Assembly: GCA_017938405.1 (NCBI GenBank)
Contig: JAGBBP010000044.1
Span: 62,001 to 126,000 of the forward strand
Reading direction: 5' to 3'
DNA length: 64,000 nt
Source of the DNA: Lachnospiraceae bacterium
GTDB lineage: Bacteria > Bacillota > Clostridia > Lachnospirales > Lachnospiraceae
Shown here: positions 42,886-51,572 of the stretch, piece after piece
Numbering within the stretch: the first letter of the stretch is position 1
Layout of the letters: each line of letters starts with the position of its first letter
Program-made: the position numbers and the translations under genes
Notes under the pieces: generated by a model
What the model was told of the DNA's origin: nothing
The model's database searches: none
What the model saw: the letters and a program-made list of their open reading frames with translations, nothing else

Positions 42886-43848
42886 TTACTTGATTACTAT
42901 ATTTCTCTCTTCTCCGTTCTGAAACGCCTTTATATTGTCATATACGCCCCTTACGCAGCGCATACGGGCTTCTACACTGCCCCAGGCCAAATGTGGCGTG
43001 ATAATAAGTTTATTGCTGTCTTTTATCTTACTGAGAGGATTGGTCAGTTCCAGCGGTTCCTTTTCCAATACATCCAAACCCGCACCGGCAATTTCTCCGG
43101 CAATCAGTGCTTCATACAAATCCGTATTGTTTACCACCGGGCCTCTTGCCACATTCACCAAATAGGCCGTCGATTTCATTTTTTCCAGTGCTTCTTTATC
43201 GATAAAGTCTCGGGTCAGGTCACTGAGGGGACAATGCAGGGAAAGGAAATCACTGTCCCGAAGCAACGTATCCTTATCCACCCGCGGATACTCTGTTACC
43301 GTACTCTTTCCGGTCACGGAATGAAAAATCACGTTGCAACCGAAGGCCGTGGCAATTCGCGCCACCCGCCTGCCGATATTTCCCATGCCGACGATTCCCC
43401 ATGTTTTTCCTTCCAATTCATAAAAGGGCAGATCAAAGTTGGAGAATCGGTCCTGGGCGCTGTAAGCCCCGGACTTTACATAAGTATCGTAGTACGGAAG
43501 GCTCTGGCTAAGAGCCAGTGCCAGTGTAAAGGTATGCTGCGCCACCATAGCGGAACAATAGTCCGTCACATTGGTCACACGAATTCCCCTGGACTTACAA
43601 TAGGCCAAATCACAATTATCATAGCCTGTGGCCAGTTCACAAATCATTTTCACCTTCGGCGCATCCTGTAAGCTCTCCTCGCACATAGGAGACTTGTTTG
43701 CCACAATAATATCTGCGTCCTTTACCCTCTCACGTACTTCTTCCATGGTTACCGTATTCGGATAACAAATCACACAGCCCAGTTCATGGAAACAATCCAC
43801 CGGAATATCCGGTCCAACGCTGTTTCGTTCCAGTACTACGATATTCAT
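42886..43848 (-). CDS. D-2-hydroxyacid dehydrogenase
   Basis: About 320 residues from ATG 43848 (site AAAGGCTGAATTGT); a GTG at 43872 has no site. NAD-dependent, with the Rossmann motif WGIVGMGNIGRRVAR (~150-165). The catalytic Arg (VNVARGPVV, ~230-238), Glu (DVLEKEPLE) and His (TPHLAW) of the family are present. It reduces a 2-keto acid to the D-hydroxy acid, and glycerate or lactate-like substrates are likely. It is transcribed in the same direction as hydF, downstream of it. Confidence 0.9.
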   Translation of the reverse strand: MNIVVLERNSVGPDIPVDCFHELGCVICYPNTVTMEEVRERVKDADIIVANKSPMCEESLQDAPKVKMICELATGYDNCDLAYCKSRGIRVTNVTDYCSAMVAQHTFTLALALSQSLPYYDTYVKSGAYSAQDRFSNFDLPFYELEGKTWGIVGMGNIGRRVARIATAFGCNVIFHSVTGKSTVTEYPRVDKDTLLRDSDFLSLHCPLSDLTRDFIDKEALEKMKSTAYLVNVARGPVVNNTDLYEALIAGEIAGAGLDVLEKEPLELTNPLSKIKDSNKLIITPHLAWGSVEARMRCVRGVYDNIKAFQNGEERNIVIK

Positions 43849-43900
43849 ACAATTCAGCCTTTCCGTTTTCACATATTATGAATCAAATAACCGTTTCAAA

Positions 43901-45106
43901 TTATTTCAGCAACTCCGCTACCTCCGGAAACATCGCCACACTCCGTGCAAGAATTCCGTTCATATGGGCCATGGCAATTCCGTAATTGGTAAACGGTACT
44001 CGCTCATCCTCTGCGGTTTTTTTCCGGTAGGAAAGCTCCCTTTCCGTCAGCATACAGCCGCCGCAGTGAATGACCAGACGTATTCCGGTCAAATCCTCCG
44101 GAAAATCTTTTCCGGAAGTAAACACAAACTCCGGTTCTTTCCCGGTAAACTTCCGAATCATGGCCGGCAACTTCACCGTTCCGATGTCCCCGCACTGTCT
44201 ATGGTGCGTACATCCTTCGGAAATCAGGATTTTATCTCCGCCCCGTAGATTTTCCAGCATTCTTACTCCTTCTACCGCAGTAGACAAGAATCCTTTATAC
44301 CTTGCCATCAGAATCGAAAAAGAAGTCAGCGGCACTTCTGCCGGCACCTGCTTTGCTACCTTTCCGAATACCTGACTGTCGGTAATCACCATCGCAGGTT
44401 TTTCCTTAAGACTCAAAAATGCCTCATGTAAACCGATATCCTTTACCACCAAAGGCATTCCCTCCGCATCCAGAATATCGCGAATGGTCTGCTGTTGCGG
44501 CAAAATCAGTCTCCCCTTCGGCGCAGCCTCATCAATGGGCACCACCAGAACCGCCACATCTCCCGGTGCTATCTTATCTCCGATCAGTCTGCGCTTTTCC
44601 TCTTCGGTATGAAGCAATACACCGATGCGCTCCTTCAGCTCGTGAATTCCGGCTCCGGTTTTCGCGCTGGCAAACAGCGCCGACTGCGCTTCCCCGGTTA
44701 CTTCTTTTTCTTTGACATCCGTCTTATTAAAAACCACCAGATACGGTATCTTCCGTTCCTCAAACAGATTCACCAAAGCCTTTTCGCACTCTCCCATACC
44801 AACCGTGGCATCCACGACTAAAATACCGCAATCGGTACGATTTAATACCTGCCGGGTCTTCTTTACGCGGAGTTCTCCCAATTCTCCCTCATCATCATAG
44901 CCCGGCGTATCAATAATCACCACCGGTCCGATTGGAAGCAGCTCCATGGTCTTATACACCGGGTCTGTCGTCGTTCCGGCCACGTCGGATACCACGGAAA
45001 GTTCCTGCCCGGTCACAGCATTAATCAGACTGGATTTTCCGGCATTGCGACGTCCGAAGAATGCAATATGTACCCGTTCGGAAGCAGGTGTATTCTGCAT
45101 ACTCAT
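43901..45106 (-). CDS. hydF: [FeFe]-hydrogenase maturation GTPase HydF
   Basis: 401 residues. N-terminal GTPase domain with GRRNAGKSS (~18-26), switch TTDP, DTPGYDDEGE and NKTDVK. A middle dimerisation domain follows. The C-terminal iron-sulfur-binding part has CTHHRQCGDIG and, about 50 residues on, HCGGCML, the Cys ligands of the [4Fe-4S] cluster. HydF is the scaffold on which HydE and HydG build the diiron subcluster of the H-cluster. Start after TAAGGAGGAATAG. Encoded beside hydG and hydE. Confidence 0.95.
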   Translation of the reverse strand: MSMQNTPASERVHIAFFGRRNAGKSSLINAVTGQELSVVSDVAGTTTDPVYKTMELLPIGPVVIIDTPGYDDEGELGELRVKKTRQVLNRTDCGILVVDATVGMGECEKALVNLFEERKIPYLVVFNKTDVKEKEVTGEAQSALFASAKTGAGIHELKERIGVLLHTEEEKRRLIGDKIAPGDVAVLVVPIDEAAPKGRLILPQQQTIRDILDAEGMPLVVKDIGLHEAFLSLKEKPAMVITDSQVFGKVAKQVPAEVPLTSFSILMARYKGFLSTAVEGVRMLENLRGGDKILISEGCTHHRQCGDIGTVKLPAMIRKFTGKEPEFVFTSGKDFPEDLTGIRLVIHCGGCMLTERELSYRKKTAEDERVPFTNYGIAMAHMNGILARSVAMFPEVAELLK

Positions 45107-45123
45107 ATCTATTCCTCCTTAAG

Positions 45124-45166
45124 AAGGTGCCGAATTTCGGTGGATTTCCGAAGCCTACGACACCTT
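45124..45166 (-). promoter_or_regulatory. Intercistronic hairpin between hydG and hydF
   Basis: On the minus strand AAGGTGtCG pairs with CGgCACCTT, and inside that TTCGG pairs with CCGAA. The element has no T-run and ends 5-6 bases from the TAAGGAGG site of hydF, so it is a candidate for mRNA processing or translational tuning. Confidence 0.5.
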
Positions 45167-45192
45167 CCCTTTCATCATCTTCTATTGCTTCC

Positions 45193-46611
45193 TTAGAACC
45201 GGAAATCCCGGATTCCCTCTTCAATCTTCTTTAAATGGTCCTCGCAGACCTCTCTTACCTTTTCCTTCGGAATATTGTTAAGCTCCGCCTGAATTAAGGC
45301 TTCGCCGATTTTCTTTGTCTCCTCGGAAGCGTAGTCCATCAAATACTCCTTTAAGGTCATCAGCGCATTCGGATGACAGCAGTTCTGAATCTGTCCGCTC
45401 TTGCAAAGGCTCATGAAACGGTCACCGGTTCTGCCCTCACGGTAGCATGCGGTACAGAAGGACGGAATATAGCCAAACTCCATAAGCCAGCGAACCACCT
45501 CGTCCAAGGTACGCTTATCGCTGACGTCAAACTGCTCGGAATTTTCATCCTCCGGCTCCGGCTCGGAATATCCGCCTACACTGGTTCTGGATGCACCGCT
45601 AATCTGGGAAACGCCGAGACGGATGACCTTCTCTCTGACTTCCTTGCCCTCTCTGGTGGAAATAATCATTCCGGTATACGGTACGGAAATACGAATCAGG
45701 GCACACAGCTTTGCAAAAATCTCGTCACTGATACCGTTATCGAATACCGCCGGGTCAATGTCGTCCGCACGCTTAATACGAGGAACACTGATGGTGTGCG
45801 GTCCTACGCCGTGTACTGCCTCTAAGTGCTCCGCATGCATAAGGAGTCCGGCAAACTCATACTTATACAGTTCCAGTCCGAACAATACACCGAGACCCAC
45901 ATCATCAATACCGCCTTCCATGGCACGGTCCATAGCCTCGGTATGGTACTCGTAATCATGCTTCGGTCCCGTCGGATGAAGCTTCTCATAGCTTTCCTTA
46001 TGATAGGTCTCCTGGAATAAAATATAGGTGCCGATTCCCGCATCCTTAAGTTTCCGGTAATTCTCTACCGTAGTCGCCGCGATATTCACGTTTACGCGGC
46101 GAATGGCGCCGTTTTTATGCTTGATGCTGTAAATGGTCTTGATACATTCCAAAATGTACTCAATCGGGTTATTTACCGGGTCCTCGCCGGCCTCCAAGGC
46201 AAGACGCTTATGTCCCATATCCTGCAGCGCCGTAACTTCCCGTACAATCTCCTCCTGGGTCAGCTTCTTACGGGCAATATGCTTGTTCTTCCTATGATAC
46301 GGGCAATACACACAGCCGTTGATGCAGTAGTTGGAAAGATACAGCGGGGCAAACATAACAATACGGTTGCCGTAGAACTTCTTTTTCAGTTCCTCCGCCA
46401 TGGTATACATTCTGGCTACTCTGGTCGGTTCCTCACAGGCAAGAAGCACCGAGGCCTCCCTGTGGTCAAGTCCCTTACACTGCTCTGCTTTCGCAAGGAT
46501 TTCGTCAATCAGGGCGAAATTCTCCTTGTTCTCCTCGGCATAGGCAAGGGTTGCGGTGATTTCCTCATGGGAAATAAACTCTTCCGCGCGAAGTGATGCT
46601 TTGTTGTACAT
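45193..46611 (-). CDS. hydG: [FeFe]-hydrogenase maturation radical SAM protein HydG
   Basis: 472 residues, radical SAM tyrosine lyase giving CO and cyanide for the H-cluster. N-terminal TIM-barrel with the cluster motif CINGCVYC (~100-107) and downstream GGE-like LALEAGEDPVNNP. The C-terminal part carries the second, auxiliary cluster Cys residues (SFCTACYREGRTGD, ~389-402), needed for the iron-Cys synthon. Start after AAAGGACAAAAGAAT. Lies 54 bases after hydE. Confidence 0.96.
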   Translation of the reverse strand: MYNKASLRAEEFISHEEITATLAYAEENKENFALIDEILAKAEQCKGLDHREASVLLACEEPTRVARMYTMAEELKKKFYGNRIVMFAPLYLSNYCINGCVYCPYHRKNKHIARKKLTQEEIVREVTALQDMGHKRLALEAGEDPVNNPIEYILECIKTIYSIKHKNGAIRRVNVNIAATTVENYRKLKDAGIGTYILFQETYHKESYEKLHPTGPKHDYEYHTEAMDRAMEGGIDDVGLGVLFGLELYKYEFAGLLMHAEHLEAVHGVGPHTISVPRIKRADDIDPAVFDNGISDEIFAKLCALIRISVPYTGMIISTREGKEVREKVIRLGVSQISGASRTSVGGYSEPEPEDENSEQFDVSDKRTLDEVVRWLMEFGYIPSFCTACYREGRTGDRFMSLCKSGQIQNCCHPNALMTLKEYLMDYASEETKKIGEALIQAELNNIPKEKVREVCEDHLKKIEEGIRDFRF

Positions 46612-46665
46612 ATTCTTTTGTCCTTTCTTTCGGGTCAGAAACCTCTTTCCCGTTAGTAAAATAAT

Positions 46666-47721
46666 TTATTTTGCAAACCCGGGTGCGTCACCGCGGGAAA
46701 TTGCCACTGTAAAACCTTCTTTTGCCAGCTCCGTACGCAAAGCTTCCAAATGCTCTGCCGCTTCGTTACCGCTATGAACCTTGTTGTCATATAATGCATA
46801 CTTCTCTCTTACCCTTGCAGGAGAAAGGTTCGGCATAATGACATTGGCGCCGTGCAACAGTCCCTGTAAACGTCCGTCGGACCGTGCCGTCCCCAGCGCT
46901 GTGGTAGCCGGTAAAAGCACCTCCGGAAGCAACAGGCGGATAGCGGAAAGTAAAAATAACGTCAACTCACTGCTACCGGCCCTCTCTTCTTCGAAAGGCG
47001 TATTCTTTGCGGGTAAAAACGGTCCGATGCCAACCATCTGCGGGCGGAACCGTTCCAAAAACAACAAATCCTCTATGATGCAATCTATGGTCTGATAGGG
47101 CGACCCGACCAAAAATCCGCAACCGGTCTGGTACCCGATTTCCTTCAAATTCTTCAAGCATTCCATGCGGATTTTATAAGGCTGATTCTCCGGATGAAGC
47201 TTCCCGTAATGCTCTTCGTTTGCGGTTTCCTGCCGAAGGAGATACCGTTCCGCTCCCGCCGCATAAAACCGCTCGTAGCTCTTCTTTTCCCATTCTCCCA
47301 CCGATAAGGTAATCGCGCAATCCGGATACCTTTTATGTATCTCGCTTATCAAAGCGCAAAGCCGCTCCTCCGTAAAATAGCCGTCCTCTCCGCCCTGCAG
47401 CACAAAGGTCCGAAGCCCCGCCTCATAACCTTCCCGACAACAGTCTAATATCTCCTCCTCCGATAAGCGATACCGCTCCACGCAGGCGTTACTCTTCCGG
47501 ATGCCGCAGTAATAGCAATCCTTCCTACAAACATTGGTAAATTCAATCAAACCTCTTACATACACCTGCCGTCCGAAGATGCGATCCGTCGTCTCTCTGG
47601 CATTCTTTTTTATATAATCCGTAAGCTCCGGAGTCTCGTTTTCTAACAAACACGCCCACTCCCCTGCCGACAGCGTATGCCGGTTTATCAGCTTATTTAC
47701 CACCTGTATCCGGTCACTCAT
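46666..47721 (-). CDS. hydE: [FeFe]-hydrogenase maturation radical SAM protein HydE
   Basis: 351 residues, radical SAM enzyme that acts on the HydG synthon to supply the azadithiolate-bearing diiron unit. The motif CRKDCYYCGIR (~65-75) has the three Cys of the [4Fe-4S] cluster, and LQGGEDGYF (~108-116) is the SAM-binding GGE region. Start after AAGGAAGTAAATCAA. First of the three maturase genes; no hydrogenase structural gene lies in the window, so it must be elsewhere. Confidence 0.95.
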   Translation of the reverse strand: MSDRIQVVNKLINRHTLSAGEWACLLENETPELTDYIKKNARETTDRIFGRQVYVRGLIEFTNVCRKDCYYCGIRKSNACVERYRLSEEEILDCCREGYEAGLRTFVLQGGEDGYFTEERLCALISEIHKRYPDCAITLSVGEWEKKSYERFYAAGAERYLLRQETANEEHYGKLHPENQPYKIRMECLKNLKEIGYQTGCGFLVGSPYQTIDCIIEDLLFLERFRPQMVGIGPFLPAKNTPFEEERAGSSELTLFLLSAIRLLLPEVLLPATTALGTARSDGRLQGLLHGANVIMPNLSPARVREKYALYDNKVHSGNEAAEHLEALRTELAKEGFTVAISRGDAPGFAK

Positions 47722-47816
47722 TTGATTTACTTCCTTTTTTCTTTTTCTTCTTTACATTCCGCAAAAAAAATGTTACCATACACATATACTAATGAATATA
47801 CGGAGGTTCTCCCCCT

Positions 47817-48083
47817 ATGCAGTTAATTCTACGCAATATTATGGAAGAATACGTTATCCTCACTCTAGATGAGATGCTTCCTTTCTTAGACGGTTGCAAA
47901 TGCGAACGTTGTCGTCTTGATATCGCATCCTACACCTTAAATCGTGTATCGCCGAAATACGTTGCTACCACCCAGGGTGAGCTTATGTCCCGTCTTTGCG
48001 AATTCGACAGTCAGTTTAAAGCTTCCATTATGACAGAAATCACGCAGGCACATGCCGTCATCAGCAAGCACCCGCGTCATTAG
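47817..48083 (+). CDS. ComFB-family protein
   Basis: 88 residues with the ComFB pattern: an N-terminal IMEEYVILTLDEMLPFLDG (~8-26), then CKCERCRLDIASYTLNRVSP with three Cys that could bind zinc, then KYVATTQGELMSRL. In Bacillus comFB is a competence gene; related proteins bind cyclic di-nucleotides in cyanobacteria. Divergent from hydE and convergent to lepB, with the stop codon 2 bases from the lepB end. The role here is open. GGAGG lies 10 bases before the start. Confidence 0.8.
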   Translation: MQLILRNIMEEYVILTLDEMLPFLDGCKCERCRLDIASYTLNRVSPKYVATTQGELMSRLCEFDSQFKASIMTEITQAHAVISKHPRH

Positions 48084-48085
48084 TT

Positions 48086-48658
48086 CTATTTGATAATTCC
48101 GAAATCCGGTTTATAGCGCAACCACGCTTTACTCCGGATTTTTTCTTTTGCTACGTATTTATTGGTCCATTTCCGGGAGTCGTGAGAATTGTTGCGATTG
48201 TCTCCCATCATAAAATAACACCCCTCCGGCACTTCATAAGGTCCGTAGGATTCTTCGTCCGGCGTTTCCTTTAAATAAGGCTCCTCCAATAACTTCTTAT
48301 TCTCCCCGGTCTCATCTTCCCAAATGTATACTTTTCCGTCGATAATTTCTATGGTTTCCCCCGGCAAACCGATGACACGCTTCACAAATAGCTTTTCTTC
48401 ATCATCCGGATAATCAAACATTACCACGTCCCCCCGCTCCGGCTCGGAAAATAAATATGCCAGACGAAATCCGAATAACTCGTCACCTTTTTGCAGTGTA
48501 TTTTCCATGGACCCGGACGGAACCCATGCCTTCAATAACACAAACGAATTGATTCCGGTACCGATTAATACCGCCACTGCAATAACCGCAACCCAACTGA
48601 TGATTTCACGTAATAACGATTTCTTTGTTGACTTATTCTTCTCGCTCATTTTGAACAT
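48086..48658 (-). CDS. lepB: Signal peptidase I
   Basis: 190 residues. N-terminal membrane helix (~18-38, IISWVAVIAVAVLIGTGINS), then the catalytic Ser in VPSGSMENTL (~52-61). The Lys of the Ser/Lys dyad is in GDVVMFDYPD... KLFVKRVIGLPGE (~90-102). MMGDNRNNSHDSR is the conserved box E. It removes signal peptides outside the membrane. The start is ambiguous: 48658 is 3 bases and 48649 is 12 bases from GGGGAGG. It overlaps the end of the AI-2E gene, so it is co-transcribed. Confidence 0.93.
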   Translation of the reverse strand: MFKMSEKNKSTKKSLLREIISWVAVIAVAVLIGTGINSFVLLKAWVPSGSMENTLQKGDELFGFRLAYLFSEPERGDVVMFDYPDDEEKLFVKRVIGLPGETIEIIDGKVYIWEDETGENKKLLEEPYLKETPDEESYGPYEVPEGCYFMMGDNRNNSHDSRKWTNKYVAKEKIRSKAWLRYKPDFGIIK

Positions 48659-49868
48659 TTTCCTCCCCGGTTCCGTTTTTTTGCTTTTCTATACGCTTTG
48701 CAATCGTCTCCCGAAGTAATGTATACAATACCGAAGCCGTCGGTACCGCAAACAACATACCGACCACACCGCCGATACCACCACCCACGGTTACCGCCGC
48801 CAATACCCACATTGCCGGCAAACCTACGGAATTCCCTACTACCTTCGGGTAGATTACATTTCCTTCTATCTGCTGTAATATCACAATAAAAATCACAAAC
48901 ATCAATGCCTGAAGCGGGTCATTCATCAAAATCAGAAAAGCTCCTACTCCGGCTCCGATAAATCCGCCCACCACCGGAATCAAAGCGGTAACACCCACCA
49001 GAACACCGATCATTGCCGCATACGGGAAACGGAAAATCAGCATCCCCAGTGCACAAAGGCTTCCTAAAATCACCGCCTCGATACACTGTCCCGTCACAAA
49101 GGCACAGAAAATCCGATGAGAAGTCTCCGCAATATGCAATACCGTACCCCGTACCTTCTCCGGCAAAAACGCCTGAAACAACCGCTTAATCTGGGCAGCC
49201 AAACTTTCTTTCGTTAACAATACATAAATCGCAAAAATCAAAGCGATGACAAAATCAATAATTCCGCCGAAGGCACCGATAATACCGAAAAAGGTACTTC
49301 CTACGATACCGATGGTTCCGGAACCGATTAAGCTAAGTAATGACTTTGCCGTAGAGTCCCAATCAATATTAATTCCCTTAATTGCCTCGTAAATAAACGG
49401 ATACTCTTCCGCATATTCGATACACCACTTCTGTACCTTCTCAAGCCAGTCCGGAACACCGTCCACAATCATCATAACCGCATTTCCGATTTCAGGAAGA
49501 ACCAGTGCCACCACGCCGCATAATATAAGTATAATAATCACGATAGACAATAAAAGACAAACCGGACGACGCAGACAACAGCTTACCTTTCCCAAGGTCA
49601 CTTCCGCTTTTTTTCCGCCCTTCTTTTTCATCCGTCTCTTCACAAAGAAACCTTTGATTGTCAATCCAATGCTGTCCCACAGTTTTTCCAATCCACGCAT
49701 CGGAAGGTTCAGAACAAACGCCAGAATCAATCCTACAAAAATCGGTGAAAACACTCCGGCCACCCATTTCACCCCGTCTGCTACCACCGATAACTTTTGC
49801 AATACACAATACAGCACAATCAATCCTGCTGCCGCGAAAAAAACACTCCAAAACTTTCTCCGTCCCAT
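48633..49868 (-). CDS. AI-2E family membrane transporter
   Basis: 411 residues, eight or so membrane helices: N-terminal pairs (~8-46), helices around 95-125, 185-225, and C-terminal 260-390 with VGVTALIPVVGGFIGAGVGA and VGNSVGLPAMWVLAAVTVGG as the signature blocks. The family includes putative AI-2 exporters and Na+/H+ antiporters. A basic loop (KRRMKKKGGKK) and a charged tail are cytoplasmic. GAGGAGGTATTCC precedes the start. The substrate is not known from sequence. Confidence 0.9.
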   Translation of the reverse strand: MGRRKFWSVFFAAAGLIVLYCVLQKLSVVADGVKWVAGVFSPIFVGLILAFVLNLPMRGLEKLWDSIGLTIKGFFVKRRMKKKGGKKAEVTLGKVSCCLRRPVCLLLSIVIIILILCGVVALVLPEIGNAVMMIVDGVPDWLEKVQKWCIEYAEEYPFIYEAIKGINIDWDSTAKSLLSLIGSGTIGIVGSTFFGIIGAFGGIIDFVIALIFAIYVLLTKESLAAQIKRLFQAFLPEKVRGTVLHIAETSHRIFCAFVTGQCIEAVILGSLCALGMLIFRFPYAAMIGVLVGVTALIPVVGGFIGAGVGAFLILMNDPLQALMFVIFIVILQQIEGNVIYPKVVGNSVGLPAMWVLAAVTVGGGIGGVVGMLFAVPTASVLYTLLRETIAKRIEKQKNGTGEENVQNEREE

Positions 49869-49905
49869 GGAATACCTCCTCTATGTGAAAATTACAAATC
49901 TTCTC

Positions 49906-49934
49906 TTGAAATTCCTTTTTTGTTTCTATATAAT
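49906..49934 (+). promoter_or_regulatory. Promoter of the TraX-family gene
   Basis: TTGAAA (49906-49911), a 17-base spacer and a perfect TATAAT (49929-49934). Confidence 0.8.
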
Positions 49935-49960
49935 CATAACATAAAGAGGAGGAAACATCA

Positions 49961-50812
49961 ATGATGAATCAAACAACTACGCAAAACAATTCTGCTCCGC
50001 AATCCGGTTTTCCGGCAAATATTTTAAAAATTTTTGCCGCATTAACCATGTTAATCGACCATGCGGCCGTTACCCTTGTTTATGCAAAGATGGCCGCGTA
50101 TCCGGAGTATGTAAAACTTGTATTTTCCGGAGAAACCCTGACAGAGGAAATGATTGCATCTATTCCCGCGGAATTTTTAAGCTTAAATTCCATCTACAGT
50201 GTTATGCGTCTTTTGGGTCGTATTGCCTTCCCGCTGTTTGCTTTTTTATTGTTTGAAGGATTTATGCATACCTCAAATTATAAGCGTTATTTGCTTCGGG
50301 TAGGTATCTGTGCTCTTTTAGCGGAAATTCCCTTTAACTTAGTGGTTACCAAGGCCGCTCCGATTTACGGATTATCCGGCGTAGAAACCTCAATATTCTA
50401 TCCGCAATACCAAAACACGGTATTTACCCTGTTTCTCGGTCTTTTGATGCTGTACGCAATGAGAAAGCTGGAAGCGACGGATATCACACCTAAGGCATCC
50501 ATGAAACAATGGATCGGGCAAATGGTCTGTATTCTGGTAGCCTGTGTTCTTTCCGTGCTTCTTCGGACAGACTACAGCTATATCGGCATTCTTTTCCTTG
50601 CCGTCCTGTACTTATTCCGTACAAATAAGAAATGGCAAATTATCTTCGGCTGTCTTATTTTTCTCAGTACCAATATCGCAGCCCTGTTTGCCTTTATTCC
50701 GATTGCCATGTACAACGGAACCCTGTTCCGCTCAAAGAAATTTAAATATTTCTTCTACGTCTTCTATCCGGCACATTTACTGGTGCTGTATTTGATTTCG
50801 CTTGTAATGTAA
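49961..50812 (+). CDS. TraX-family membrane protein
   Basis: 283 residues with eight predicted membrane helices. It shows the family pattern ILKIFAALTMLIDHAAVTLV (~22-41), GRIAFPLFAFLLFEGFMHT (~86-104), YLLRVGICALLAEIPFNLV (~109-127), then later helices and a C-terminal YFFYVFYPAHLLVLYLI. TraX of plasmid F acetylates pilin; chromosomal members are acyltransferase-like proteins of unknown target. The His in DHA and the end PAHL are conserved. GAGGAGG lies 8 bases before the start. Divergent from the AI-2E gene. Confidence 0.88.
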   Translation: MMNQTTTQNNSAPQSGFPANILKIFAALTMLIDHAAVTLVYAKMAAYPEYVKLVFSGETLTEEMIASIPAEFLSLNSIYSVMRLLGRIAFPLFAFLLFEGFMHTSNYKRYLLRVGICALLAEIPFNLVVTKAAPIYGLSGVETSIFYPQYQNTVFTLFLGLLMLYAMRKLEATDITPKASMKQWIGQMVCILVACVLSVLLRTDYSYIGILFLAVLYLFRTNKKWQIIFGCLIFLSTNIAALFAFIPIAMYNGTLFRSKKFKYFFYVFYPAHLLVLYLISLVM

Positions 50813-50852
50813 ACTTATGTGCAGGCTCGCGCGTTGCGCTTCTGCACGCAGA

Positions 50853-50885
50853 AAGCGGCCCCACGGAAATTCCGCGGAGCCGCTC
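50853..50885 (+). terminator. Terminator after the TraX-family gene
   Basis: AGCGGC with GCCGCT, extended by CC/GG and CGGAA/TTCCG with single mismatches, followed by CTTTTG. Confidence 0.8.
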
Positions 50886-50912
50886 TTTTGTTATATTCTG
50901 TTAATTCACCGA

Positions 50913-51527
50913 TTACAGCGTGATGTTCTCGCCCTTTAAGCCGTTAAATGCACCTGCAATCTTTGCATCCTCGTGTGCAATGAGCCACTTATTTACAGCG
51001 GTCATCAGCTTATCCTCCGGAGTCTTATTCGGCTGCTTTGCAAGGTCGTAGTTTGTTCCCTTCGGGAGAACTACGATGCCGCGGAAGCCGCCTGCCTGGG
51101 AGTTACACGGAGCATAGTGAAGGGTGGTTGCGTAAAGCTCTACCGCTACACCTGCCGGTACTAAGAATGCCTCAATCTTGGAAGTATCGTAGGTGAAATC
51201 CTCCTCGATATCCCGCTCTAAACCGAGAAGTAAAATCATACCGTCTACGGAAATGTTTACCTCGGAATCTCTGTGGTACTCTACTGCGTTTAACTTATTG
51301 TTGTTACCGCTGCAGTGACCTACCTGAATCGGCATACCGCCGTATACACTCTCGCAAAGGTCCTTTGCGGAAGCACATGCCTCAAGATTTGCAAGACCCG
51401 GCTCATACACGACATCTGCCGGAATCTCCATCTTCTTCATCTCGGCAAGCATATCGGAAAAATCAATTCCGGTTACAACCTTACCGTACTTCTTGAATGC
51501 TGCGTCTGTTACGTTCTGAATCTTCAT
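50913..51527 (-). CDS. DUF4867 family protein (cupin-like)
   Basis: 204 residues of the DUF4867 family. The middle looks like a cupin-type beta barrel: GMPIQVGHCSGNNNKLNAVE (~63-83), YHRDSEVNISVDGMILLLG (~84-102), LVPAGVAVELYATTLHYAPC (~121-140) with conserved Glu, His and Cys. These proteins occur in sugar-acid and sugar-phosphate catabolic operons of Firmicutes, and an isomerase role is suspected but not proven. It is followed upstream by the aspartate kinase gene, without clear functional link. Confidence 0.75.
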   Translation of the reverse strand: MKIQNVTDAAFKKYGKVVTGIDFSDMLAEMKKMEIPADVVYEPGLANLEACASAKDLCESVYGGMPIQVGHCSGNNNKLNAVEYHRDSEVNISVDGMILLLGLERDIEEDFTYDTSKIEAFLVPAGVAVELYATTLHYAPCNSQAGGFRGIVVLPKGTNYDLAKQPNKTPEDKLMTAVNKWLIAHEDAKIAGAFNGLKGENITL

Positions 51528-51572
51528 GTTGTAATACCCCGCTTTCTCTTAATTAAAATCTTTCTTTATGTA

